From Streptococcus gallinaceus (GTDB taxonomy: Bacteria > Bacillota > Bacilli > Lactobacillales > Streptococcaceae): 64,000 nucleotides of DNA. The stretch spans positions 372,001 to 436,000 of the forward strand of contig NZ_JALJXU010000001.1 in assembly GCF_024170225.1 (NCBI RefSeq). Reading direction: 5' to 3'. The notes under the pieces are model-generated. The model was not told the origin of the DNA. It made no database searches and was given only the letters and a program-made list of their open reading frames with translations. The translations under genes were made by a program, and so were the position numbers. Positions 1 to 9,202 of this stretch are shown here, piece by piece (the first letter of the stretch is position 1; every line of letters begins with the position of its first letter).

Positions 1-194
1 ATTACTATCTGCATCAGAAGAAGTCGGTCAAGGTTACAGACAATGTGAAGAATTTTAGGGCCTTTCTCCCAGAGTATTTCCCACTCGTTCACCCATCACC
101 ACGGAATAACATTTGGCAAGCCAAGAATCCTTGGTTCAAAGAAGAAGTGTTACCCGTCTTGAAGGAGCGTGTTGCGGCTATTCTTAGTCGCTAG
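1..194 (+). CDS. Uracil-DNA glycosylase family protein, C-terminal part
   Basis: The 3' end of a gene that begins before the window. The reading frame from base 3 to the TAG at 192-194 gives about 63 residues, including LVHPSPRNNIW. The HPSPRN stretch matches the C-terminal active-site region of the uracil-DNA glycosylase superfamily, which removes uracil or other damaged bases from DNA. The following gene starts 12 bases downstream behind its own AAGGAGGG site, so the two are probably co-transcribed. The subfamily cannot be assigned from this fragment. Confidence 0.72.
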   Translation, partial: YYLHQKKSVKVTDNVKNFRAFLPEYFPLVHPSPRNNIWQAKNPWFKEEVLPVLKERVAAILSR

Positions 195-206
195 TAAGGA
201 GGGACG

Positions 207-995
207 ATGAAAAAGAAGTGGATATGGTTTTGTAGTCTCTTGCTCGGAGTTTGCTTTGCCTTTTCCTTTATTCATGTAGAGGCAAAGGTGGCAGACAGAC
301 CGGTCGGGACAACAGTTTTGGATGAAACAGGTTCTCTCTCTCAGGAGACTATTGCTCGGATTGACCAAGAAAATCGCAGTTGGGAATCGACAAAAGAGCA
401 GTTGCAGGTAGGGGTCTATATCACGGATCATATTGATGGTAGCTTAGAAAGTCAGGCCAACGAAGTCTTCCGCAAGTGGCAGGTTGGATTTTCAGGGACA
501 AATAACGGGATTCTCCTTTTTATTGCAATGGGGGATCGGAAGTTTCGGATTGAGTCTTCTGACAATGCTGCGACGGTCTTGACAGATGTAGAGGCCAAGC
601 GAATATTAGATGATTCACGGACTTTCTTCCGTGAGCAAGACTATGATGCTGGTGTCAGCTTTATCGTGGATGCCATTGGTGATAAATTTTACGGCACGGA
701 TCGTGCCCAGACTCAGCTGAAAAAGTTTGAAGAAGCGAATGGTAGCGATGATAGTCTGGGAATGGTGATATTTGTGATTATTATGGGCGTATCCATTGTC
801 ATTTACTTTATGGGTAAAGGTGGTGGAAACGGTCGTGGCGGAGGCGGGTCAGGTTCTGACCTACTATGGTGGTTATTGCTATCAGCCAGCAATTCTTCAG
901 GTTCTTCCAATGACTCAGATCATGACACTTGGTCTGGTGGAGGCGGATGGTCCGGAGGTGGAGGCGGCGGAGGCGGCGCCTCATCGGGTTGGTAA
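207..995 (+). CDS. TPM domain membrane protein (YgcG family)
   Basis: A 262-residue membrane-anchored protein. Residues 1-26 form a signal peptide or N-terminal anchor. Residues about 35-155 are a TPM domain, a fold seen in thylakoid and bacterial membrane-associated proteins of uncertain role. A membrane helix follows at about 187-203, and the tail is very rich in glycine and serine, ending GGGGGGGGASSGW. The start has a strong AAGGAGGG site. The next gene encodes LemA, and TPM and LemA genes are very often paired, which suggests a shared envelope function. The biochemical activity is unknown. Confidence 0.88.
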   Translation: MKKKWIWFCSLLLGVCFAFSFIHVEAKVADRPVGTTVLDETGSLSQETIARIDQENRSWESTKEQLQVGVYITDHIDGSLESQANEVFRKWQVGFSGTNNGILLFIAMGDRKFRIESSDNAATVLTDVEAKRILDDSRTFFREQDYDAGVSFIVDAIGDKFYGTDRAQTQLKKFEEANGSDDSLGMVIFVIIMGVSIVIYFMGKGGGNGRGGGGSGSDLLWWLLLSASNSSGSSNDSDHDTWSGGGGWSGGGGGGGGASSGW

Positions 996-1015
996 CTAAT
1001 GGAAAGGAAAAAGAA

Positions 1016-1594
1016 ATGAATAAAAAATTATGGTATATCTTAGTGCCGATTGCACTTCTTGTATTTTTGGGAATGGGAGCAATTGGACAGTACAATGGGT
1101 TAGTCGATAGCCAAACAGAGGTAGAAACAGCTCAGGCAAATGTTGACACTCAATTGCAACGGCGTTATGACTTGATTCCAAATGTGGTGTCTGCTGTCAA
1201 GGGAGCTATGGCGCATGAGACAGAAGTTTTCACAGCCATTGCAGATGCGCGTTCAAAAATTGCTTCAAGCAGTCGCGACTCAAAAGACTACAAAGAAGCA
1301 CAAACCCAGTTGGATTCGGCTGTTTCTAGACTTCTCGTTTTGACGGAAAATTACCCACAATTGACATCAAATCAGCAAGTTTCTGGCTTGATTACAGAGT
1401 TGGAAGGGACTGAAAATCGGATTTTGGTAGCCCGCAAGGATTACAATGCAGTCGCCGCAAGTTACAACAAAAAAATCCGTCGTTTCCCAGCTAGTCTCTA
1501 TGCAGCAGCCTTCGGATTTGAAAAAGTAGACCTGTTTGAAGCGACAAAAGATGCTGCTACAACAGTACCAAAAGTAGATTTGAATGGGAAATAA
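1016..1594 (+). CDS. LemA family protein
   Basis: A 192-residue protein with an N-terminal membrane helix (residues 5-24) followed by the LemA-type helical domain. The family signature QLQRRYDLIPNVVSAVKG is present and length is normal for the family. The ATG at 1016 is chosen because it follows a GGAAAGGAAA ribosome-binding region and because the upstream extension is an arginine-rich frame read through the neighbour's glycine codons. It lies 20 bases after the TPM gene and ends in a rho-independent terminator, so the pair forms an operon. LemA function is not established. Confidence 0.9.
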   Translation: MNKKLWYILVPIALLVFLGMGAIGQYNGLVDSQTEVETAQANVDTQLQRRYDLIPNVVSAVKGAMAHETEVFTAIADARSKIASSSRDSKDYKEAQTQLDSAVSRLLVLTENYPQLTSNQQVSGLITELEGTENRILVARKDYNAVAASYNKKIRRFPASLYAAAFGFEKVDLFEATKDAATTVPKVDLNGK

Positions 1595-1608
1595 GTGCGA
1601 ATAGCAGC

Positions 1609-1640
1609 AAAAAAGCAATCACAAAGTGATTGCTTTTTTT
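1609..1640. terminator. Bidirectional terminator between lemA and mnmE
   Basis: The arms AAAAGCAATCAC and GTGATTGCTTTT enclose an AAA loop, with a T-run on one side and an A-run on the other. It therefore serves both the rightward lemA transcript and the leftward mnmE transcript. The mnmE stop codon overlaps its right edge. Confidence 0.88.
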
Positions 1641-3015
1641 ATTTTCCAAGACAGAATTGGCTAAAGAGTTGGGTGATGAGTTCGTCTGGTGCGGCATCCC
1701 CTGTGATCTCGCCTAAAATTTGCCAACAGCGCGTCATATCTACTTGGAGTAGATCGACAGGCATGCCCATTTCAAGTCCATCGTTGACGGCTTGCAGGGC
1801 TTGAACAGCCTGCTCAATGAGAGAAATGTGGCGGGCGTTGGAGAGGTAGGTAGCGTCCTGCTCAACCAATCCGGCATTTTCGAAGAAGAGTTGATTGATT
1901 TTTTCTTCGATTTTATCAATGTTTTGATTTTTCAGGACGGAGATACGGATGATGTCTTCTGGTAGCTGATCCGCTTCTATCTTTTCTTCAAGGTCTGTTT
2001 TGTTGAGCAAGATAATGCGGTTGCTAGTTTGGCTGATTTCCAGAAGAATGCGGTCTTGGTCGGTCAATGCTTCAGAGGCATTGAGTACGAGGAGCACCAA
2101 GTCGGCTTCTTTGAGGGCTTTTTTGGAGCGCTCAACACCGATTTTTTCAACGACGTCTTCCGTTTCGCGAATCCCTGCTGTGTCAATCAACTTGAGTGGA
2201 ACGCCGTTGATGTTGACATATTCCTCGATGATGTCGCGCGTGGTTCCTTCAATGTCGGTCACGATGGCCTTGTCTTCGCGGAGAAGGTTGTTGAGCAAGC
2301 TAGACTTGCCGACATTGGGACGTCCGATGATTGCAGTGGAAATACCTTCGCGGAGAATCTTTCCTCGGCGCGCGGTGCGCAAGAGATTTTCCAATAAGGT
2401 CTGAAATTCAATCGTTTTTTCTCGAACAATTTCAGTTGTTGCTTCCTCAACATCGTCATACTCAGGGTAGTCAATGTTGACCTCGACTTGAGCCAAGGTA
2501 TTGAGAATTTCTTGGCGAGTATTGTTGATGAGTTTGGACAAGGAACCGTCTAATTGCTTGACGGCATTGTTCATGGCTTTATCGGTCTTGGCACGGATGA
2601 TGTCCATGACGGCTTCGGCCTGCGTCAAATCGACACGTCCATTTAAAAAGGCGCGTTTGGTAAATTCACCAGGTTCTGCCATGCGAGCACCTTGACGGAT
2701 GAGCAGTTGGAGGATTTCATTGGTTACTGCAATCCCACCGTGTGTGTTGATTTCAATGACATCTTCGCGTGTGAAAGTTCTCGGTGCTTTCATGACTGAA
2801 ACCATGACTTCATCAAGGATTTCTTGCTTGTCGGGGTCCATGATATGGCCATAGTTGATGGTATGGCTCGGCAGACTATGGATGTCTTTGCCCTTAAACA
2901 CCTTATTTGCGATATCAAAGGCTTGGCTACCTGACAAACGGACGATGCCAATTGCCCCTTCACCAAGAGGGGTTGAAATAGCAGTGATTGTATCAAATTC
3001 TTTTGTAATACTCAT
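1639..3015 (-). CDS. mnmE: tRNA modification GTPase MnmE
   Basis: With MnmG, this 458-residue protein installs the 5-carboxymethylaminomethyl group on wobble uridine 34 of several tRNAs. It has the N-terminal tetrahydrofolate-binding domain, a helical region and an inserted Ras-like G domain with [20 protein letters not shown] and DTAG motifs. It ends in CLGK, the C-terminal motif carrying the conserved cysteine. The start at [10 protein letters not shown] is chosen because it agrees with the family's N-terminus and is preceded by AAAGGAAA; an upstream in-frame extension is unlikely. It is a single-gene unit, convergent with lemA. Confidence 0.97.
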   Translation of the reverse strand: MSITKEFDTITAISTPLGEGAIGIVRLSGSQAFDIANKVFKGKDIHSLPSHTINYGHIMDPDKQEILDEVMVSVMKAPRTFTREDVIEINTHGGIAVTNEILQLLIRQGARMAEPGEFTKRAFLNGRVDLTQAEAVMDIIRAKTDKAMNNAVKQLDGSLSKLINNTRQEILNTLAQVEVNIDYPEYDDVEEATTEIVREKTIEFQTLLENLLRTARRGKILREGISTAIIGRPNVGKSSLLNNLLREDKAIVTDIEGTTRDIIEEYVNINGVPLKLIDTAGIRETEDVVEKIGVERSKKALKEADLVLLVLNASEALTDQDRILLEISQTSNRIILLNKTDLEEKIEADQLPEDIIRISVLKNQNIDKIEEKINQLFFENAGLVEQDATYLSNARHISLIEQAVQALQAVNDGLEMGMPVDLLQVDMTRCWQILGEITGDAAPDELITQLFSQFCLGK

Positions 3016-3088
3016 AAATGTTTCCTTTACTTTATCCTTTCCATTGTAACGCAAAAGGACGGCGTCTGCAAGATTTTGAAGCTGGGGC

Positions 3089-3163
3089 TGAAAGTACTTT
3101 CAAGGAATGAGGCAGATGAGACAAATTGTAAAACTAAAATCTAAAACGCTGAAAGCTCTTGCA
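3089..3163. promoter_or_regulatory. Two candidate regulator sites upstream of nanE
   Basis: TGAAAGTACTTTCA (3089-3102) is a perfect 14-base palindrome. A second copy, TGAAAGCTCTTGCA (3150-3163), matches it at 11 of 14 positions and overlaps the nanE -35 region. Their centres are 61 bases apart, close to six helical turns. Sites built on TGAAA half-sites suit RpiR-family regulators, and the cluster ends with an RpiR gene (10110-10946). That link is inference. Confidence 0.5.
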
Positions 3164-3187
3164 GGATTGGGGGCGTCTGTTTATAAT
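3159..3187 (+). promoter_or_regulatory. nan operon promoter
   Basis: A perfect -10 box TATAAT (3182-3187) lies 17 bases after a poor -35 box TTGCAG (3159-3164). A weak -35 with a good -10 suits a promoter that needs an activator. Confidence 0.7.
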
Positions 3188-3192
3188 TAAAA

Positions 3193-3207
3193 ATGTAAAC
3201 GCTAACA
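3193..3207 (+). promoter_or_regulatory. CcpA cre box at the nan promoter
   Basis: ATGTAAACGCTAACA fits the catabolite-responsive element consensus WTGNAANCGNWNNCW at every position. It starts 6 bases after the -10 box and so covers the expected transcription start, a position at which CcpA represses. The sialic-acid operon is therefore probably shut down by glucose. Confidence 0.8.
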
Positions 3208-3225
3208 AAAAATAAGGAGGCGCTC

Positions 3226-3924
3226 ATGAAAAAATGGACCAAGGAAGCCCTGATAGAAGCTGTCCGAGGCGGCATTATTGTTTCTTGTCAGGCTTTACCA
3301 GGCGAGCCCCTGTATACGGAAGCTGGTGGAGTGATTCCACTTTTGGCCAAGGCAGCTGAGGAAGGAGGAGCGGTAGGTATTCGGGCCAATAGTGTTCGGG
3401 ATATCAAGGAAATTCAAGCGGTAACGGACTTGCCAATCATCGGGATTATCAAGAGGGACTATCCGCCACAAGAACCATTTATCACCGCTACCATGGCAGA
3501 GGTGGATGCATTGGCTCAATTGGATATCGCTGTCATTGCTATGGATTGTACCAAACGGGAACGCTATGATGGACTAGCAATTGCAGACTTTATCAAGGCG
3601 GTCAAGGGAAAATATCCTGATCAGTTGATTATGGCAGATATTTCGACTTTTGAGGAAGGTCTTGCTGCTGTTGAAGCAGGCGTTGACTTCGTAGGGTCAA
3701 CCTTATCCGGTTACACTTCCTACAGTACTCAAGTAGACGGGCCGGACTTTACTCTGATTGAGCAACTGTGCCAGGCAGGGCTTGACGTGATTGCAGAAGG
3801 AAAAATCCATACGCCTGAGCAAGCCAAACAAATTCAAAACCTCGGTGTCTGTGGAGTCGTCGTCGGCGGCGCCATTACCCGACCAAAAGAAATCACCCAG
3901 CGCTTTGTAGCAGGGTTGAAGTAG
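3226..3924 (+). CDS. nanE: N-acetylmannosamine-6-phosphate 2-epimerase
   Basis: A 232-residue TIM-barrel enzyme that converts ManNAc-6-phosphate to GlcNAc-6-phosphate in the cytosol, the last dedicated step of sialic acid breakdown. Visible motifs include MDCTKRER with the likely catalytic lysine, [11 protein letters not shown] with the conserved glutamate, and the phosphate-binding [11 protein letters not shown]. Length is normal. It is the first gene of the cluster, with an AAGGAGG site, a CcpA box and candidate operators upstream. The transporter genes follow after 79 bases. Confidence 0.95.
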   Translation: MKKWTKEALIEAVRGGIIVSCQALPGEPLYTEAGGVIPLLAKAAEEGGAVGIRANSVRDIKEIQAVTDLPIIGIIKRDYPPQEPFITATMAEVDALAQLDIAVIAMDCTKRERYDGLAIADFIKAVKGKYPDQLIMADISTFEEGLAAVEAGVDFVGSTLSGYTSYSTQVDGPDFTLIEQLCQAGLDVIAEGKIHTPEQAKQIQNLGVCGVVVGGAITRPKEITQRFVAGLK

Positions 3925-4003
3925 GATAGGACATTCATTTGTCTGAAGAAGCTACTAATTTTTAACATTTTAGTCAAAAAACAAAATATAAAAGGAGTTT
4001 AAC

Positions 4004-5326
4004 ATGAAAACAAAAAAGATTGTTTTATCACTGTTAGCAGGTGTTGCGGCTCTCTCTTTGGCGGCTTGTGGTAGCTCGTCAAACGCTACCAAAGGTGGCA
4101 AATCTGATTCTTCAGATTCTTCGAAAACAGAAATTACTTGGTGGGCATTCCCGACTTTCACTCAAGAAAAGGCTGAGGATGGTGTTGGTACTTACGAAAA
4201 GAAAATCATTGCAGCTTTTGAAAAAGCTAACCCAGACATTACTGTCAAACTTGAAACAATTGATTTCACATCAGGTCCTGAAAAAATTACAACAGCCATT
4301 GAAGCAGGTACAGCGCCAGATGTTCTCTTTGATGCACCAGGACGGATTATTCAATACGGAAAAAATGGTAAGTTGGCAGAATTGAATGATCTTTTTACAG
4401 ATGAATTTGTCAAAGATGTTAACAATGACAATATTATCCAAGCATCTAAAGCTGGAGATAAAGCGTACATGTACCCTATCAGTTCTGCTCCATTCTATAT
4501 GGCAATGAACAAGAAAATGCTCAAAGATGCTGGTGTGCTTGACTTGGTAAAAGAAGGTTGGACAACAGCTGACTTTGAAAAAGTCTTAAAGGCATTGAAA
4601 GAAAAAGGTTACACTCCAGGTTCACTTTTCAGTAATGGTCAAGGTGGTGACCAAGGTTCACGTGCTTTCTTGGCAAATCTTTACAGTGGCACAATTACAA
4701 ATGTAGAAGTGACTAAATACACAACTGACGAACCAAATATGGTTAAAGCCTTGTCAACGGCTGCAGGCTGGATTAAAGATGGATTATTGATGAATGGTTC
4801 TCAATTTGATGGTTCTGCAGATATTCAAAACTTTGCAAATGGTCAAACTTCCTTTACAATTCTTTGGGCGCCAGCTTTTGTTGGAACTCAAGGTCAATTA
4901 TTGAAAGCTAGTGGAGTTGAAGTGGTAGAAGTGCCTTATCCATCTGACGAAGGTAAACCAGCACTTGAATACTTAATCAATGGTTTTGCAGTATTTAACA
5001 ATGGTAAAGAAGAAAAAGTGGCAGCCGCTAAGAAGTTTATTCAGTTTATCGCAGATGACAAAGAATGGGGTCCAAAAGACGTAGTTCGTACAGGAGCTTT
5101 TCCGGTCCGTACTTCATATGGCAAATTGTATGATACTGAACGTATGGAAACTATCAATACTTGGACAAAATACTATTCTCCATACTACAACACAGTTGAT
5201 GGTTTTGCAGAAATGCGTACTCTCTGGTTCCCAATGCTTCAATCTGTATCAAATGGTGATGAAAAAGCGGAGTCAGCTTTGAAGACATTTACAGAAAAAG
5301 CAAATGAAACTATAAAAGCTAAGTAA
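4004..5326 (+). CDS. satA: Sialic acid ABC transporter, substrate-binding lipoprotein
   Basis: A 440-residue family 1 extracellular solute-binding protein. The N-terminus [14 protein letters not shown] leads into the lipobox LSLAAC, so cysteine 23 is expected to be lipidated and the protein anchored outside the membrane. A Ser/Lys/Asp-rich linker follows. The gene order (nanE, binding protein, two permeases, YhcH, DUF624, lyase, ROK kinase, RpiR) matches the pneumococcal locus whose SatABC imports N-acetylneuraminate, which is the basis of the substrate call. No ATPase gene is present; such importers usually share MsmK encoded elsewhere. Confidence 0.85.
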   Translation: MKTKKIVLSLLAGVAALSLAACGSSSNATKGGKSDSSDSSKTEITWWAFPTFTQEKAEDGVGTYEKKIIAAFEKANPDITVKLETIDFTSGPEKITTAIEAGTAPDVLFDAPGRIIQYGKNGKLAELNDLFTDEFVKDVNNDNIIQASKAGDKAYMYPISSAPFYMAMNKKMLKDAGVLDLVKEGWTTADFEKVLKALKEKGYTPGSLFSNGQGGDQGSRAFLANLYSGTITNVEVTKYTTDEPNMVKALSTAAGWIKDGLLMNGSQFDGSADIQNFANGQTSFTILWAPAFVGTQGQLLKASGVEVVEVPYPSDEGKPALEYLINGFAVFNNGKEEKVAAAKKFIQFIADDKEWGPKDVVRTGAFPVRTSYGKLYDTERMETINTWTKYYSPYYNTVDGFAEMRTLWFPMLQSVSNGDEKAESALKTFTEKANETIKAK

Positions 5327-5333
5327 TCCAATT

Positions 5334-5362
5334 CCCCCTTTCTTGTTTAATAGGAAAGGGGT
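5334..5362 (+). other. Intercistronic stem-loop between satA and satB
   Basis: CCCCTTTC (5335-5342) pairs perfectly with GAAAGGGG (5354-5361) around an 11-base loop, followed only by TTTCCC rather than a long T-run. It resembles the partial terminators or 3'-stabilising hairpins often found behind binding-protein genes, which keep that mRNA segment more abundant than the permease segment. Confidence 0.65.
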
Positions 5363-5387
5363 TTCCCTAAAATAAGGAGGTTTCCCT

Positions 5388-6275
5388 GTGAATATCAGTA
5401 AGATAAAATTAAGAGAAACAATTGTATCCTATGCCTTTTTGGCACCAATCTTAATTTTTTTCACAGTATTTGTTCTAGCTCCGATGGTAATGGGGTTTGT
5501 AACAAGTTTTTTCAAATACACGATGACGGAATTTACCTTTATCGGTTTTGAAAATTATACTCGAATGTTTCACGATGAGATTTTTATTAAATCGTTAAAA
5601 AATACATTGATTATTGTTGTTGGTTCAGTACCTATTGTTGTATTCTTCTCTCTCTTTGTGGCATCACAAACCTATGAGAAAAATATTTTTGTCCGTTCTT
5701 TCTATCGTTTTGTCTTCTTCTTACCAGTTGTAACAGGTAGTGTGGCCGTAACGGTAGTTTGGAAATGGATCTATGATCCTTTGTCAGGTATCTTGAACTT
5801 CCTCTTAAAATCAGGAGGAGTCATTTCACAAAATATTAGTTGGCTGGGTGACAAACATTGGGCCTTGATGGCGATTATCCTCATTCTCTTGACGACATCA
5901 GTTGGGCAACCGATTATTCTTTATATTGCAGCAATGGGAAATATTGATAATTCTCTTTGCGAAGCTGCTCGGGTGGATGGTGCGACAGAACGTCAAGTAT
6001 TTTGGAATATTAAGTGGCCAAGTCTCTTGCCAACGACCCTTTATATCGCAATTATTACGACAATCAATTCATTCCAATGTTTTGCCTTAATTCAACTATT
6101 AACTTCAGGTGGGCCAAACTACTCAACAAGTACACTTATGTATTATTTGTATGAAAAAGCCTTTAAGTTGTCAGAGTATGGTTATGCGAACACTATGGGT
6201 GTTTTCTTAGCAGTGTTGATTGCCCTTATCAGTTTTGCCCAATTCAAGATTTTGGGTAACGATGTTGAATATTAG
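5388..6275 (+). CDS. satB: Sialic acid ABC transporter permease
   Basis: A 295-residue membrane protein of the MalF type with about six transmembrane helices. The cytoplasmic EAA loop that contacts the ATPase is visible as CEAARVDGATERQVFWNIKW followed by PSLLP. The start codon is GTG at 5388, 7 bases after a perfect AAGGAGG. It follows satA after a hairpin and precedes the second permease by 13 bases. Substrate assignment rests on gene order. It should form a heterodimeric channel with SatC. Confidence 0.88.
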   Translation: MNISKIKLRETIVSYAFLAPILIFFTVFVLAPMVMGFVTSFFKYTMTEFTFIGFENYTRMFHDEIFIKSLKNTLIIVVGSVPIVVFFSLFVASQTYEKNIFVRSFYRFVFFLPVVTGSVAVTVVWKWIYDPLSGILNFLLKSGGVISQNISWLGDKHWALMAIILILLTTSVGQPIILYIAAMGNIDNSLCEAARVDGATERQVFWNIKWPSLLPTTLYIAIITTINSFQCFALIQLLTSGGPNYSTSTLMYYLYEKAFKLSEYGYANTMGVFLAVLIALISFAQFKILGNDVEY

Positions 6276-6288
6276 AAAGGAGCTAGGT

Positions 6289-7116
6289 ATGAAGAAAAAA
6301 ACATCTGTTTTTGATATTGTTTCACTGATTATTTTGGCTCTCTTGACAGTCTTCTTCATTTTCCCATTTTATTGGATTTTGACAGGAGCTTTTAAGGCCC
6401 AGCCTGCTACGATTGTTATTCCACCTCAATGGTGGCCTGCACAACCGACCATTGAAAATTTTGAAAAGCTGATTGTACAAAATCCAGCTTGGCAATGGCT
6501 GTGGAACAGTGTTTTCATCTCTTTAGTTACCATGATTTTAGTATGTATTACTTCATCATTGGCAGGTTATGTGCTAGCTAAAAAACGTTTTTATGGACAA
6601 AAATTCCTATTTTCACTTTTTATTGCAGCGATGGCTTTGCCAAAACAAGTTGTTTTGGTGCCATTAGTACGGATTGTGAACTTCATGGGAATTCATGACA
6701 CTTTGGCAGCGGTTATTTTGCCACTTGTTGGTTGGCCATTCGGTGTATTCTTGATGAAGCAATTCAGCGAAAATATTCCAACTGAGTTGTTAGAGTCTGC
6801 TAAAATTGATGGTTGTGGTGAATTACGCACCTTTATCAGCGTAGCCTTTCCAATTGTTAAACCTGGTTTTGCTGCCTTGGCAATCTTTACCTTTATCAAT
6901 ACATGGAATGACTATTTCATGCAGTTGGTTATGTTGACTTCTCGTCAAAATTTGACCATTTCACTTGGTGTTGCAACCATGCAAGCTGAGATGGCAACAA
7001 ACTATGGTTTAATCATGGCAGGAGCAGCGCTTGCGGCAGTACCAATTGTTGCAGTTTTCCTTGTCTTCCAGAAATCCTTTACTCAAGGAATCACAATGGG
7101 AGCAGTTAAGGGATAA
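6289..7116 (+). CDS. satC: Sialic acid ABC transporter permease
   Basis: A 275-residue MalG-type permease with six predicted membrane helices and an EAA loop (LLESAKIDGCGELRTF, then FPIVKPG). The ATG at 6289 is chosen because AAAGGAG lies just upstream and the first helix follows at the usual distance. An extension reading back into satB would lack its own ribosome-binding site. It is the partner of SatB in the importer. The next gene starts 10 bases downstream. Confidence 0.88.
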   Translation: MKKKTSVFDIVSLIILALLTVFFIFPFYWILTGAFKAQPATIVIPPQWWPAQPTIENFEKLIVQNPAWQWLWNSVFISLVTMILVCITSSLAGYVLAKKRFYGQKFLFSLFIAAMALPKQVVLVPLVRIVNFMGIHDTLAAVILPLVGWPFGVFLMKQFSENIPTELLESAKIDGCGELRTFISVAFPIVKPGFAALAIFTFINTWNDYFMQLVMLTSRQNLTISLGVATMQAEMATNYGLIMAGAALAAVPIVAVFLVFQKSFTQGITMGAVKG

Positions 7117-7126
7117 GAGAGATGCT

Positions 7127-7579
7127 ATGATATTTGACAATTTAGAAAATCTACACATATACAAAGGACGTCATCCTAATTTAGATACAGCCATTGATTA
7201 TATAGATAGTCATGATTTAGCAAGTTTAGATTTTGGTAGTTACAAGGTTGATGGAGATTTAGTATATTTCTTTGTGCAAGAGAATACTACCAACACCCAT
7301 GCATCTCAAGAATTTGAATACCATGAATCTTATATTGATCTTCATTTCTTACGAAAGGGAAGAGAATTAGTCAAGTTTGGTATGGAGTTTGAGAAGCAGT
7401 GTCAGCCATATGATGCGGCGCGCGATTTTGCCTCAGCGACTTGTAACTACACTGTTGATTTTGAATTGGATTCAGGATACTTTGCTCTGTTTATGCCGGG
7501 GGAACTTCACCAACCAAATTTGCGTGTAAACGGATGTGAAAAAGTGGAAAAATGTGTCTTTAAGGTCTTTTTAGATTAG
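7127..7579 (+). CDS. YhcH/YjgK/YiaL family protein
   Basis: A 150-residue cupin-like protein. Family features seen are the N-terminal MIFDNLENL, the metal-site-like run of histidines and glutamates in EFEYHESYIDLHFL, and the C-terminal ALFMPGELHQPNL. Members are regularly encoded in sialic acid operons and have been proposed to act as anomerases or epimerases on sialic acid or its breakdown sugars. Length fits the family. The ATG at 7127 lies behind AAGAGAGA. The exact reaction is not shown by the sequence. Confidence 0.88.
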   Translation: MIFDNLENLHIYKGRHPNLDTAIDYIDSHDLASLDFGSYKVDGDLVYFFVQENTTNTHASQEFEYHESYIDLHFLRKGRELVKFGMEFEKQCQPYDAARDFASATCNYTVDFELDSGYFALFMPGELHQPNLRVNGCEKVEKCVFKVFLD

Positions 7580-7603
7580 AAATAGGTGAAAGAAAGGACG
7601 AAT

Positions 7604-8266
7604 ATGAAATCAGATAAATTGGTCAAAAAAATTTTTTCAGTCGATAATCGTTTTGTACGTTTCTGTGAACGAGTTTTAGATCTTCTTACTCTTAATATTC
7701 TTTTTGTCCTGACTTGTCTACCGATCATCACAGTTGGGATTGCAAAGATGAGTCTTTATCAAGTCTTGCTGAGAATGAAAGAAGAGCAACATATTGCTGT
7801 TTTTCCTGCCTATCTTTCTGCAGTCAAAGAAAATAGCAAGCGGGGATTTTTCCTAGGACTGGGAGAAGTTGCCATCGTATTGTTTTGTTTGCTTGACATG
7901 AGGATTTTGGGTCAGGTGGAAAACAATGTAAGTTTAGGAATGCGTCTAGTTTGCACAGCTATTTTGTTCCTAACGGTCATGACTTCTTTTTATCTCTATC
8001 CTCTAGCTCTTAGAGAACCATCTACCAATCTGCAACTGGTTAAAAAAGCATTTTTTCTGACTTGCTTAAACTTCCCTTGGTCATTTCTGATGATAGGGAT
8101 TCTTGGAGTGTTGTTTATCCTGTTATACAGCTCATTATTGGCCTTTCTTTTAGGAATGAGTCTGCTTTTCCTCATAGGTTTTTCAGCTATGGGGTATGTT
8201 TACGTGTCTTTCATGGAAAGACTGCTTGAAAAATATTTGTATTTAAGTATTAGATTGGAGAAGTAA
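7604..8266 (+). CDS. DUF624 (YesL-like) membrane protein
   Basis: A 220-residue membrane protein with about five hydrophobic segments, matching the DUF624/YesL family often found beside sugar ABC transporters in Firmicutes. The N-terminal helix contains LTLNILFVLTCLPIITVG, typical of the family. Its stop codon overlaps the start of the lyase gene by one base (TAATG), which implies translational coupling. Role unknown; context suggests an accessory to uptake of sialic acid or related sugars. Confidence 0.82.
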   Translation: MKSDKLVKKIFSVDNRFVRFCERVLDLLTLNILFVLTCLPIITVGIAKMSLYQVLLRMKEEQHIAVFPAYLSAVKENSKRGFFLGLGEVAIVLFCLLDMRILGQVENNVSLGMRLVCTAILFLTVMTSFYLYPLALREPSTNLQLVKKAFFLTCLNFPWSFLMIGILGVLFILLYSSLLAFLLGMSLLFLIGFSAMGYVYVSFMERLLEKYLYLSIRLEK

Positions 8267-9183
8267 TGAAAAATTTAACCAAATACCACGGTGTCCTGCC
8301 AGCTTTTTACGCTTGTTATGATGAGGCTGGTGAGATTAGTCGTCAAGGTGTACGTGCTTTGACCCAATATTTTATTGATAAGGGTGTTCAAGGGTTGTAT
8401 GTGAATGGTTCTTCTGGGGAATGCATTTACCAAAGCGTGGAAGACCGAAAGATTGTGCTGGAAGAAGTCATGGCTTTAGCCAAGGGCAAATTAACCATTA
8501 TCGCTCACGTAGCCTACAATAATACCAAGGACAGTATTGAGCTAGCCAAGCACGCGGAAAGTTTAGGTGTAGACGCGATTGCGGCTATCCCGCCAATCTA
8601 TTTCCGTTTGCCAGAGCATGCCATTGCCGCATACTGGAATGCCATTTCAGAAGCAGCTCCTCATACGGACTTTGTTATTTACAACATCCCACAACTAGTA
8701 GGTGTCGCATTGACGCCAAGGCTTTATAGGAAAATGTTGAAAAATCCTCGGGTTATCGGTGTGAAAAATTCATCTATGCCTGTGCAGGATATTCAGACCT
8801 TTGCTAGCATTGGTGGTCCTGACCATCTTGTCTTCAATGGACCAGATGAACAATTCTTGGGCGGTCGTCTCATGGGCGCAGCAGCGGGAATCGGTGGAAC
8901 TTACGGTGCGATGCCAGATCTTTTCCTCATGTTAAACAAATTGATTGCCGATAAGGAATTGGATAAGGCGCGTGAATTGCAATTTGCCATCAATGACATT
9001 ATCGCTGTTTTGGTCAGTGGTCATGGCAATATGTATGGTGTCATTAAAGCTGTTTTGAAGATCAATGAAGGACTGGAACTAGGCGGAGTTCGTTCGCCAT
9101 TAGCTAATCTGATTGATGAAGATAAGGAAGTCGTTGAGACAGCAGCTCGATTGATTCGCGAGGCAAAGGAAACTTTCTGTTAA
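8266..9183 (+). CDS. nanA: N-acetylneuraminate lyase
   Basis: A 305-residue class I aldolase of the DHDPS/NAL family that splits N-acetylneuraminate to N-acetylmannosamine and pyruvate. Motifs seen are the substrate carboxylate loop GSSGE, the catalytic tyrosine in YNIP and the Schiff-base lysine in IGVKNSS. The start overlaps the previous stop. Note that pneumococcal nanA denotes a sialidase; here the symbol follows the lyase convention. No sialidase gene lies in this window, so free sialic acid must be supplied by another locus or by other organisms. Confidence 0.93.
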   Translation: MKNLTKYHGVLPAFYACYDEAGEISRQGVRALTQYFIDKGVQGLYVNGSSGECIYQSVEDRKIVLEEVMALAKGKLTIIAHVAYNNTKDSIELAKHAESLGVDAIAAIPPIYFRLPEHAIAAYWNAISEAAPHTDFVIYNIPQLVGVALTPRLYRKMLKNPRVIGVKNSSMPVQDIQTFASIGGPDHLVFNGPDEQFLGGRLMGAAAGIGGTYGAMPDLFLMLNKLIADKELDKARELQFAINDIIAVLVSGHGNMYGVIKAVLKINEGLELGGVRSPLANLIDEDKEVVETAARLIREAKETFC

Positions 9184-9202
9184 GCTAGAAAGTGGGTGTA
9201 TC

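Noticed and set aside
2000..2404. Plus-strand frames opposite mnmE
   Set aside because: mnmE is certain on the minus strand. The overlapping frames are by-products of its codon use.
3140..3155. A second cre-like sequence (AAAACGCTGAAAG) upstream of nanE
   Set aside because: It misses several fixed consensus positions, unlike the exact match at 3193-3207.
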